IMG/VR virus record: IMGVR_UViG_3300020371_000026
Coordinates: 1 to 36,916 of that record
Direction: 5' to 3' (one strand)
DNA length: 36,916 nt
Origin: a virus
Part shown: in pieces, positions 32,703-36,916 of the stretch
Position numbering within the stretch: the stretch's first letter is position 1
How the letters are laid out: every line of letters starts with the position of its first letter
Position numbers and translations under genes: made by a program
Notes under the pieces: generated by a model
The model's input: only the letters and a program-made list of their open reading frames with translations
Database searches by the model: none
What the model was told of the DNA's origin: nothing

Positions 32703-32900
32703 CATATTTCCCTGACTGTGGTACTCGCGGTATAAGTGTTCTGTAACTTCCTTCACCGCCTTCAATTCTTGCTCTACAATTGTCAACCGATCATTCAATT
32801 TCTTGACTGTTTGTAGTAATGCTGCATGGGCGGCATCATTATCTGCCCATGGATCATATTCTGCCAGGTATTCAGCATGATCTAATGCTCTGTCACTCAT
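32700..32900 (-). CDS. Hypothetical coiled-coil protein (66 aa)
   Basis: The product begins MSDRALDHAEYLAEYDPWAD. Residues about 28-58 (LLQTVKKLNDRLTIVEQELK, then AVKEVTEHLYREY) have a heptad pattern with hydrophobic residues at a and d positions, typical of a short coiled coil. The ATG overlaps the end of the AbrB-like gene by 8 bases (ATGAGTGA), and AAGGAAA lies about 10 bases before it, so the two are coupled. Function unknown. Confidence 0.75.
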   Translation of the reverse strand: MSDRALDHAEYLAEYDPWADNDAAHAALLQTVKKLNDRLTIVEQELKAVKEVTEHLYREYHSQGNM

Positions 32901-33057
32901 CTTGTACTTTCCTTAGTGTAAATGAATCGTCCTGTAACTCATATTGAAGAGTGTCGCCTACATCCCATCCAAGTTCTTCACAGATTTCATCAGGAATAGG
33001 GAGAATAGTCTCTCCGAACTCGTCTTCTTCGATAGTAACTGTGAATCTATTGGACAT
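32893..33057 (-). CDS. AbrB/MazE-like small protein (54 aa)
   Basis: A 54-codon frame with AGGAGA six bases before the ATG. The product begins MSNRFTVTIEEDEFGETILP; residues 21-37 are IPDEICEELGWDVGDTL, followed by a strand pair ending FTLRKVQDE. The pattern strand - I/L-P-x-E - helix - G-W-x-V-G-D-x-L - strand is that of the swapped-hairpin AbrB/MazE DNA-binding fold. A role as a small transcription regulator is plausible. No toxin gene that would make it an antitoxin is evident next to it; the downstream partner is the coiled-coil protein. The protein is acidic, which is unusual for a DNA binder. Confidence 0.75.
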   Translation of the reverse strand: MSNRFTVTIEEDEFGETILPIPDEICEELGWDVGDTLQYELQDDSFTLRKVQDE

Positions 33058-33065
33058 ATTCTCTC

Positions 33066-33284
33066 CTATAATCGGTTGCGTACCTGGGGATTATCTGAAG
33101 GATGTTCGTCTTTCCACTCTACCCATAGTGTATATAGATCTTTCTTATCTTTAACTAGACCTGCTGAGGTCGCATAGTCTGCACATTCGTACATACGAGG
33201 GTCTAGGAACCCCTCTAAGCGGATCAATTGCTCTAGGCACCATACACGATCTTCCTGTCGCTCTACGCGGGTCCTGGGGTCCAT
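33066..33284 (-). CDS. Hypothetical protein (72 aa)
   Basis: ATG with GGAGGT five bases upstream. The product begins MDPRTRVERQEDRVWCLEQL and continues IRLEGFLDPRMYECADYATS, with a Trp/Asp/Glu-rich C-terminal part (LYTLWVEWKDEHPSD). It looks soluble and mostly helical. I do not recognise the family. Its stop codon TAG runs into the Shine-Dalgarno of the AbrB-like gene, so it belongs to the same small operon. Confidence 0.75.
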   Translation of the reverse strand: MDPRTRVERQEDRVWCLEQLIRLEGFLDPRMYECADYATSAGLVKDKKDLYTLWVEWKDEHPSDNPQVRNRL

Positions 33285-33286
33285 TC

Positions 33287-33406
33287 TTACCTCCGAAATT
33301 TTTTTAAGTTACTCAGATATATCCGAACGCTTTCCCTTAGGCACATCCAAATATATTCGACCTCTTCGCCTCTCGTTACCCCTGAAAAATTTTTTGAATT
33401 GGACAT
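33287..33406 (-). CDS. Possible 39-aa peptide gene
   Basis: An ATG-started frame of 39 codons: MSNSKNFSGVTRGEEVEYIW, then MCLRESVRIYLSNLKKFRR. It ends exactly at the Shine-Dalgarno of the next gene, and the second half could form an amphipathic basic helix. No Shine-Dalgarno precedes it, and no relatives are known to me, so it may be a leader sequence rather than a gene. Confidence 0.4.
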   Translation of the reverse strand: MSNSKNFSGVTRGEEVEYIWMCLRESVRIYLSNLKKFRR

Positions 33407-33478
33407 GATATTTTTATCGCTTTGGGGAACCTTTGTAGGTTAGGGTAGTGGCTCTATTTTACATTTAAGGGGGCTAAT

Positions 33479-33511
33479 TTAACTGCCTAATTAACAATAA
33501 TTAACTGTCTA
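33479..33511. repeat. Paired direct repeat TTAACTGYCTA
   Basis: TTAACTGCCTA at 33479-33489 and TTAACTGTCTA at 33501-33511, 22 bases from start to start, about two helical turns. They lie just downstream (minus strand) of the CTAAATA motif. The even spacing suggests binding sites on one face of DNA; the protein is unknown. Confidence 0.35.
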
Positions 33512-33519
33512 GTAAGTGT

Positions 33520-33526
33520 TATTTAG
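33520..33526 (-). promoter_or_regulatory. Late promoter-like motif CTAAATA
   Basis: Minus-strand CTAAATA directly after a GC-rich hairpin and upstream of the small-gene operon at 33.4-32.3 kb. With the hairpin it forms a natural end-and-restart point between two transcription units. The leader up to the ATG at 33284 would be about 230 bases, most of it without a clear gene. Confidence 0.45.
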
Positions 33527-33527
33527 A

Positions 33528-33548
33528 GGGGGGAATGTGTCTCCCCCC
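33528..33548 (-). terminator. GC-rich hairpin, probable transcription end
   Basis: On the minus strand a perfect 7-bp stem GGGGGGA/TCCCCCC with a 7-base loop lies 25 bases past the stop of the gene at 33574. It lacks a U-tract (TCTAAATA follows), so it may end transcription weakly or protect the 3' end of the message. Confidence 0.5.
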
Positions 33549-33573
33549 AGTATACTCGAAGACTCTCAGAATG

Positions 33574-33897
33574 TCAAGAGAAGATGTAACCAGACTCGAA
33601 ATCTCTGGTCACATTGTTGTCAGTGATGTACCAGCAATGTTGCTTCTGAAAGACACCATCAGTGACAGCATTGCAGAAGCGGTTGATGAGTGCATTCAGG
33701 CGAGATTTGGTGGTGTTTGTCTGCCAACCTCCATCAAAGATTTGCAGGAAGTCATCACCAATCACAGCAATTTTGTTGCCGTGGAGACGCACAATAGACT
33801 CACCATTTTCTTCACAGTAGTGAACAGAAGTGTTGCCAGATTGCCAATCTTTGTTGTTAGCAACTGCATCATTCATTTGCTGTTCGATCTTACGCAT
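33574..33897 (-). CDS. Hypothetical protein with TTKSRLNAL motif
   Basis: I place the start at the internal ATG at 33897 (107 aa: MRKIEQQMNDAVANNKDWQS ...). I remember related cyanophage proteins beginning MRKIEQQM, and the upstream 18 residues look unlike protein. The frame is open to an ATG at 33951 (125 aa), and neither start has a good Shine-Dalgarno. Main features are LHGNKIAVIGDDFLQIFDGG, then WQTNTTKSRLNALINRFC, then GVFQKQHCWYI near the C-terminus. These look like a small alpha/beta protein of unknown function that recurs in T4-like cyanophages and some cyanobacteria. Confidence 0.7.
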   Translation of the reverse strand: MRKIEQQMNDAVANNKDWQSGNTSVHYCEENGESIVRLHGNKIAVIGDDFLQIFDGGWQTNTTKSRLNALINRFCNAVTDGVFQKQHCWYITDNNVTRDFESGYIFS

Positions 33898-33996
33898 GAG
33901 AGACGATTTGAGAGGGTTTGTTGTTGGTCGGGTGTGTTCCCTTCCATGCATCTAATATAGGGCATTAGGGACGCTCTGCCATACCCTATGTGACAC

Positions 33997-34284
33997 TTAT
34001 TGCACTGGCATAATATCCATTCTCCACCCAATACTTTTGATATAATCGAAAGGACTCATTCTGTCTGTCTTAGGGTAATTATCTCCCCTTGAGTTTCTGA
34101 TACCATCCATGAAAATTTCCATGTCGTAGATTGACTCAAATGTCCCTCTAAGTTTCTCTGAGTTGTCATACACTTGATACAGCATCTGTTTCTGAACCTC
34201 TACAAGGTTATTGTACCATGTTTCTGATACTTTGTCAAGTGCGAGTTCTTTACAGATTGTCCGATAATCTTCGAGGGTTGACAT
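33997..34284 (-). CDS. Hypothetical protein (95 aa)
   Basis: The product begins MSTLEDYRTICKELALDKVS and ends DRMSPFDYIKSIGWRMDIMP-VQ. It is soluble, probably helical, with slightly acidic charge. The ATG has no evident Shine-Dalgarno. It follows a noncoding gap that holds the DnaA-box-like cluster, so it may be the first gene of a transcript. I do not recognise a family. Confidence 0.6.
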   Translation of the reverse strand: MSTLEDYRTICKELALDKVSETWYNNLVEVQKQMLYQVYDNSEKLRGTFESIYDMEIFMDGIRNSRGDNYPKTDRMSPFDYIKSIGWRMDIMPVQ

Positions 34285-34355
34285 TCGTTAGGATGCGTGC
34301 TAAGAGTGTAATTTACGGAGGGATAAAAAGAGAGATAAAACACACAAATAGGTTT

Positions 34356-34395
34356 TTTTCCACATTTCCACAAATCCCGCAAAAGTTGTGGAAAA
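34356..34395. promoter_or_regulatory. Cluster of three DnaA-box-like 9-mers
   Basis: In the 122-base noncoding gap 34285-34406 there are TTTTCCACA (34356-34364, plus strand), ATTTCCACA (34364-34372, plus) and TTTTCCACA on the minus strand (34387-34395). TTTTCCACA is the DnaA box commonly reported for cyanobacteria. The second and third also form a 9-bp inverted repeat (TTTCCACAA/TTGTGGAAA, 12-base loop). No T-run follows on either strand, so this is not an ordinary terminator. Confidence 0.45.
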
Positions 34396-34406
34396 AGTAT
34401 CAGAAA

Positions 34407-34637
34407 CTATTTGGAGGAGTTTCTAACAACTTCATGCCAGAATTGCTGAAAGACAAGAACACAGACGGCGCGAGAGTTCTTGAGAGAATAGGGGTCAACA
34501 TTGTCGGGTTCGTTGATAACGCGGATGCACATGGTTATGTACTCTGGAGAGATAAAATTAACAGTTCCTGATAACTCTCTCCAGGTGATAGATTCTCCTT
34601 CTATCCAATCATCGATAGTTACGATTGCTTCTTTCAT
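34407..34637 (-). CDS. Hypothetical protein (76 aa)
   Basis: ATG preceded by AAGGAGA at good spacing. The product begins MKEAIVTIDDWIEGESITWR and continues ELSGTVNFISPEYITMCIRV, ending VLVFQQFWHEVVRNSSK. The beta-rich middle (GTVNFISPEYITMCI) recurs in small T4-like cyanophage proteins as I remember them, none with a known function. Its start lies inside the 3' end of the 54-aa frame before it (29-base overlap). Confidence 0.75.
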   Translation of the reverse strand: MKEAIVTIDDWIEGESITWRELSGTVNFISPEYITMCIRVINEPDNVDPYSLKNSRAVCVLVFQQFWHEVVRNSSK

Positions 34638-34773
34638 ACTGTCTCCTTTCTAGGTAAAGATCATAATCATCAGGTGAAAGAATGTCGTCCCAATCACCAT
34701 CGGTTTGATGTTGATAACTACGGGGAATCTGGGAACTGTTTGAGTATGTCTTCCAGTTGTTGTTTGAGTTCAT
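34609..34773 (-). CDS. Overlapping small gene (54 aa)
   Basis: A 54-codon frame starting at the ATG at 34773, inside the preceding gene, and ending inside the next one. The product begins MNSNNNWKTYSNSSQIPRSY and continues QHQTDGDWDDILSPDDYDLY, ending LERRQYERSNRNYR. The DWDDILSPDDYDLYLERR stretch looks like real protein and fills an otherwise empty 80-base gap. No clear Shine-Dalgarno. Overlap on both sides is unusual but common among tightly packed phage genes. Confidence 0.5.
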   Translation of the reverse strand: MNSNNNWKTYSNSSQIPRSYQHQTDGDWDDILSPDDYDLYLERRQYERSNRNYR

Positions 34774-34930
34774 TTCTGATACTAATGAGCGTTGAATCGT
34801 AGAGGTGTTTGTTGTCAGTTTTGTAGAGAGATTTTGCTAGTTGATCAATACTAGCGATGGCGAGTTCTAGTTGCTCAACATGCTTATCTAGTTCCACTAA
34901 TTCACTCCAACTGTAGAGGAGAAAATGCAT
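34718..34930 (-). CDS. Hypothetical helical protein (70 aa)
   Basis: The ATG at 34930 overlaps the stop of the preceding membrane-peptide gene (TGATG), supporting coupled translation. A GTG at 34897 with GGAG seven bases upstream is a good alternative start (58 aa). The body, VELDKHVEQLELAIASIDQL then KSLYKTDNKHLYDSTLISIR and NELKQQLEDILKQF, is helical with heptad-like spacing. Function unknown. Confidence 0.65.
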   Translation of the reverse strand: MHFLLYSWSELVELDKHVEQLELAIASIDQLAKSLYKTDNKHLYDSTLISIRNELKQQLEDILKQFPDSP

Positions 34931-35061
34931 CACATTTCATTGATAAGTTTCTCCATTCTAGTGTTTCTTTCCTCAATTGTCTTCATCATGTTAGAGTTAA
35001 GTATCGATACCAACATATTGGCACCTACGATAACAACAATGCCAGCAAGAACGATACGCAT
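34930..35061 (-). CDS. Small single-pass membrane protein (43 aa)
   Basis: The frame MRIVLAGIVVIVGANMLVSI, then LNSNMMKTIEERNTRMEKLI, then NEM has a clear N-terminal hydrophobic segment (residues 3-21) and a charged helical tail. Its stop overlaps the next start (TGATG). There is no strong Shine-Dalgarno. Likely an inner-membrane peptide made early in infection; its target is unknown. Confidence 0.6.
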   Translation of the reverse strand: MRIVLAGIVVIVGANMLVSILNSNMMKTIEERNTRMEKLINEM

Positions 35062-35098
35062 GATGATAGAAAAGAAAGGGTGAATTAGTTAGGTTAGA

Positions 35099-35260
35099 TT
35101 ACATTCCGTTGAGGAAATCGTGAAGTGCTTCTTCATACTCTTCGTAGGAAGAATAGCGATCACGCATACTAGCGGGAACTTCTTTTTTAGCAGGTTTACG
35201 ACATTCTTGAACGGTGTAACCTTTGGATTCGATGTAATCAGTGAGATAGTTGTTTTGCAT
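35099..35260 (-). CDS. Hypothetical protein (53 aa)
   Basis: A 53-codon frame: MQNNYLTDYIESKGYTVQEC, RKPAKKEVPASMRDRYSSYE, then EYEEALHDFLNGM. I recall the YLTDYIESKG and EALxDFLNG elements from small genes of other T4-like cyanophages. It is soluble; the last 15 residues form an acidic helix. No visible Shine-Dalgarno precedes the ATG. Function unknown. Confidence 0.7.
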   Translation of the reverse strand: MQNNYLTDYIESKGYTVQECRKPAKKEVPASMRDRYSSYEEYEEALHDFLNGM

Positions 35261-35288
35261 AGTTTTTGTTAGTTAGTGTGTGTAAAAA

Positions 35289-35525
35289 TCAGGCGATGTT
35301 GTAAAAGTTGGTGTTACGATTGTCTGCTGCTTCCCAATAAGTGTAGAAGTCATTCCATGCATCTTCGTTATCAACAAAGGAATCAATTCCGAGTTGCTCA
35401 CATACAAAATCATATGCCATATCTACATCGGCATGAGTGTCATTAACGAAGGACAACATTTGCCCCATAACATAATCCCAGGACTGTTGCATTTCTTCGG
35501 AGAGTTGAAAGATTGGAGTTGCCAT
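35289..35525 (-). CDS. Hypothetical protein (78 aa)
   Basis: I start at the ATG at 35525 (MATPIFQLSEEMQQSWDYVM). The frame is open further upstream but only with non-ATG codons that lie inside the promoter. The sequence is helical and acidic: SFVNDTHADVDMAYDFVCEQ and NEDAWNDFYTYWEAADNRNT. No recognised domain. It is the first gene after the promoter at 35555-35583. Confidence 0.75.
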   Translation of the reverse strand: MATPIFQLSEEMQQSWDYVMGQMLSFVNDTHADVDMAYDFVCEQLGIDSFVDNEDAWNDFYTYWEAADNRNTNFYNIA

Positions 35526-35554
35526 GTGTTTTGTGCTTTTTTGATCTTGAATGT

Positions 35555-35583
35555 ATAATGGCACAGATTTAGGCAAAAATCAA
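35555..35583 (-). promoter_or_regulatory. Sigma70-like promoter TTGATT-17-CATTAT
   Basis: Minus strand: TTGATT at 35583-35578, 17-base spacer, CATTAT at 35560-35555, then about 30 bases to the ATG at 35525. The -10 region also gives a perfect TATAAT on the plus strand (35554-35559) with TTGTGC 17 bases before it, but nothing coding is found in that direction. Host RNA polymerase is the likely user. Confidence 0.5.
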
Positions 35584-35628
35584 GGGGTGTTGTGCCACTT
35601 AGTCAACTGGTTTTTTACCCCTTGATTT
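35577..35628 (-). terminator. Rho-independent-like terminator overlapping a promoter
   Basis: A perfect 12-bp inverted repeat, AAATCAAGGGGT/ACCCCTTGATTT, with a 28-base loop, lies 10 bases after the stop of the 144-aa gene. On the minus strand the 3' arm runs into TTTTT, as in an intrinsic terminator. The same arm contains the TTGATT -35 of the next promoter. Confidence 0.55.
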
Positions 35629-35637
35629 CCTTACATT

Positions 35638-36072
35638 TTACATGTAAAGATAACCACCTGCCCAATCACAACGGGCGAAACATTCTTCACGAGAGTTATC
35701 ATCGAGCAGATTAAATCTGATGTGCTTAGCAGGTGCTTTCCACGATGCTGCTTTATACACATTACCAAACTTTTTCTCGATGAATGCATGAACACTGCGC
35801 GATCCTGCTTCAGTTTCCATAATCACCTTCAGATATTTGCGACCTGCTTCGATATAGAATTTATAGTCGAGTTTACTACCTTTTTTGTAAAAATCTTGTG
35901 TCAGTGCTTCACACAACATTTCAGAGTATTTAAGTACATCTGCCGCCTGTTGATCTTTAGCGGGTTTTGCTTCTTTGAACTCTTGGAAAGTAGGCATCAG
36001 TTCTTGAAAGAAAGAGTGGGAAAAGTTTGCTTGCTCGTAATCAACGAGTGATGGAAAGTTGATGACGCTCAT
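35638..36072 (-). CDS. Hypothetical protein (144 aa)
   Basis: The ATG at 36072 follows the upstream stop directly (TGATATG), and a farther GTG at 36084 is not needed. The product begins MSVINFPSLVDYEQANFSHS. Main parts: a helical segment to about residue 60 (DQQAADVLKYSEMLCEALTQ), then a compact part with KLDYKFYIEAGRKYLKVIME and VHAFIEKKFGNVYKAASWKA. It ends FARCDWAGGYLYM. The strand-rich second half might bind nucleic acid, but that is a guess. I do not recognise a family. Confidence 0.8.
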   Translation of the reverse strand: MSVINFPSLVDYEQANFSHSFFQELMPTFQEFKEAKPAKDQQAADVLKYSEMLCEALTQDFYKKGSKLDYKFYIEAGRKYLKVIMETEAGSRSVHAFIEKKFGNVYKAASWKAPAKHIRFNLLDDNSREECFARCDWAGGYLYM

Positions 36073-36073
36073 A

Positions 36074-36346
36074 TCAACCAACACACGCCATGGGCATATA
36101 CTCAGACTGAGGCATTTTGTCGGTGTTGTAGTCAGTTACCTCAGCACCCTTAGCAATACGCGAAGCGACCTCATATTTGAAGTCAGTTGCACTAATAACG
36201 CTGTAAGATTTCTGACCAGTGATACGGAAGGTGACACGCTTGGTGAAACGCTTGACGACAACTTTCATGCCTTTCTTCTCACATGCCTCAGCAATAAATG
36301 CTTCGGGGAAGAAGTCAACAATGGTGGCGGAGTTAGTGAGTTGCAT
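36074..36346 (-). CDS. Hypothetical protein (90 aa)
   Basis: The product begins MQLTNSATIVDFFPEAFIAE and continues ACEKKGMKVVVKRFTKRVTF and RITGQKSYSVISATDFKYEV. The middle is basic and beta-rich (VVVKRFTKRVTFRI), the ends acidic. AGGAA lies about 10 bases before the ATG, and a sigma70-like promoter may lie 26 bases upstream. It is coupled to the 144-aa gene after it. Confidence 0.75.
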   Translation of the reverse strand: MQLTNSATIVDFFPEAFIAEACEKKGMKVVVKRFTKRVTFRITGQKSYSVISATDFKYEVASRIAKGAEVTDYNTDKMPQSEYMPMACVG

Positions 36347-36371
36347 TGGTTGCTGTTCCTTTGACTCTTAT

Positions 36372-36399
36372 AGAATACACGATCTTGACGCGGAATCAA
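36372..36399 (-). promoter_or_regulatory. Possible sigma70-like promoter
   Basis: Minus strand TTGATT (36399-36394), 16-base spacer, TATTCT (36377-36372), in the 89-base gap before the 90-aa gene. The -35 hexamer is identical to that of the promoter at 35555-35583; the -10 is weak. Confidence 0.35.
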
Positions 36400-36435
36400 C
36401 AGATAGTGTGCAGTTCAAGAAGTGTCACATGATAA

Positions 36436-36627
36436 CTAGACAGTAAGATTAGGAACAAAGATAAACTCAGTGTCCTCATCTTGCGGGTCTTTACCATCAA
36501 CCAACCACTCTTCACATATGGCGAGAGCATTAAGTTGCTGATCACTTTTTATGAGGCGTTGCATACGCATAAACAGCGTTTCTGCCATGTTTTCGATGCA
36601 GGTGTCACGCTCAAAGTTCATGTCCAT
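36436..36627 (-). CDS. Hypothetical protein (63 aa)
   Basis: The product begins MDMNFERDTCIENMAETLFM and continues RMQRLIKSDQQLNALAICEE, ending DEDTEFIFVPNLTV. It is acidic and mostly helical. The ATG is five bases past the upstream stop, with no clear Shine-Dalgarno, so it is probably coupled. Function unknown. Confidence 0.7.
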   Translation of the reverse strand: MDMNFERDTCIENMAETLFMRMQRLIKSDQQLNALAICEEWLVDGKDPQDEDTEFIFVPNLTV

Positions 36628-36632
36628 TGTTG

Positions 36633-36827
36633 TTACTCAGAGAGGGGAGATTCGCGTTTGCAGATGATGTTCTTGCCAGAAAGTACATCATCCACATAGT
36701 TTGTTACCACTTGATCTTTGCCACCTGTTTGTTGTTGCCAGGTGCCATACTTTTCAGGAGAGTGCCAGAAGTCCTCCCAATCTTTAGGGGAGTTTGTGAC
36801 ATCTTCGATGTTAGGATTATCCTTCAT
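36633..36827 (-). CDS. Hypothetical protein (64 aa)
   Basis: The product begins MKDNPNIEDVTNSPKDWEDF and continues WHSPEKYGTWQQQTGGKDQV. It is hydrophilic, with several Trp residues and no membrane segment. The ATG lies inside the end of the preceding gene (11-base overlap). I do not recognise a family. Confidence 0.65.
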   Translation of the reverse strand: MKDNPNIEDVTNSPKDWEDFWHSPEKYGTWQQQTGGKDQVVTNYVDDVLSGKNIICKRESPLSE

Positions 36828-36916
36828 TCAGTGCTTCAACCTCGTAACGAATTTGGTTTGGATAGGTTTTTTGTGCCCACTTTAGCACTCGATTGTTTTG
36901 TGCTTTGATGCCCTTA
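36817..36916 (-). CDS. C-terminal end of an unidentified protein (partial)
   Basis: Thirty-two codons before a TAA at 36817 remain open to the window edge: KGIKAQNNRVLKWAQKTYPN, then QIRYEVEALNEG. The overlap with the next ATG fits the compact operon style of the region. Too short to identify. Confidence 0.55.
   Translation of the reverse strand, partial: KGIKAQNNRVLKWAQKTYPNQIRYEVEALNEG

Noticed and set aside
33535-33960. Plus-strand frame of 141 codons
   Set aside because: It is the complement of a minus-strand gene with recognisable motifs and better context; no ribosome binding site or promoter supports it.
34365-34394. Inverted repeat as an intrinsic terminator
   Set aside because: No T-run follows on either strand; the DnaA-box reading explains the sequence better.
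35526-35576. N-terminal extension of the 78-aa gene
   Set aside because: It has no ATG and lies across the predicted promoter.
36073-36084. GTG-started extension of the 144-aa gene
   Set aside because: The ATG at 36072 sits directly after the upstream stop and fits coupled translation.
1-36916. tRNA genes, insertion sequences, attachment sites
   Set aside because: I found no cloverleaf-like sequence, transposase frame or convincing att-type repeat.

Overview
This window reads as part of a T4-like tailed phage genome, most likely a marine cyanophage of the Synechococcus/Prochlorococcus type. The evidence is the gene order gp25 - gp6 - gp7-like - gp8 of the baseplate wedge, T4-type late promoter motifs (TATAAATA, AATAAATA, CTAAATA), and tail proteins full of GSGY repeats, a YHYH domain, LamG-like domains and cupredoxin-like domains of the kind I know from cyanophages. 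Host and family are inferred from protein style; no marker such as psbA or a DNA polymerase lies here. Every gene I accept is on the minus strand, so transcription runs from the right edge to the left edge.

Right part (about 36.9 to 33.5 kb): a run of short, tightly packed, mostly unrecognised genes (43-144 aa). It contains a terminator-like hairpin overlapping a sigma70-like promoter near 35.6 kb and a short noncoding gap near 34.35 kb with three DnaA-box-like 9-mers. Such small genes are usually early or middle genes in T4-like cyanophages. A GC-rich hairpin followed at once by CTAAATA (33.52-33.55 kb) looks like the boundary to the late region.

Junction (33.4 to 32.3 kb): small overlapping genes, including a 54-aa AbrB/MazE-like protein, a short coiled-coil protein and a 48-aa very basic protein, then a second CTAAATA motif.

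Left part (32.3 to 0 kb): the baseplate cluster. gp25 and gp6 are of ordinary size. They are followed by a single 21-kb open frame for a 7014-residue protein. Its first 3,500 residues carry scattered pieces that resemble the C-terminal part of T4 gp7, the wedge initiator (1032 aa in T4). The rest is inserted modules: GSGY arrays, a YHYH domain, a beta-propeller-like stretch, three LamG-like domains, a Cys/HTFVSA repeat series, helical repeats and a Reelin-like module. Next come a 406-aa fibre-like protein ending in a cupredoxin-like domain, a 1544-aa protein with cupredoxin-like and YHYH domains, gp8 enlarged by a GSGY insertion, and the start of a DUF4815-like structural protein cut by the window edge.

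The likely common task of the left part is building the baseplate wedge and its surface decorations. The two most unusual points are the giant gp7-like protein and two neighbouring tail proteins that keep a complete His/Cys/His/Met set as in type-1 copper sites.
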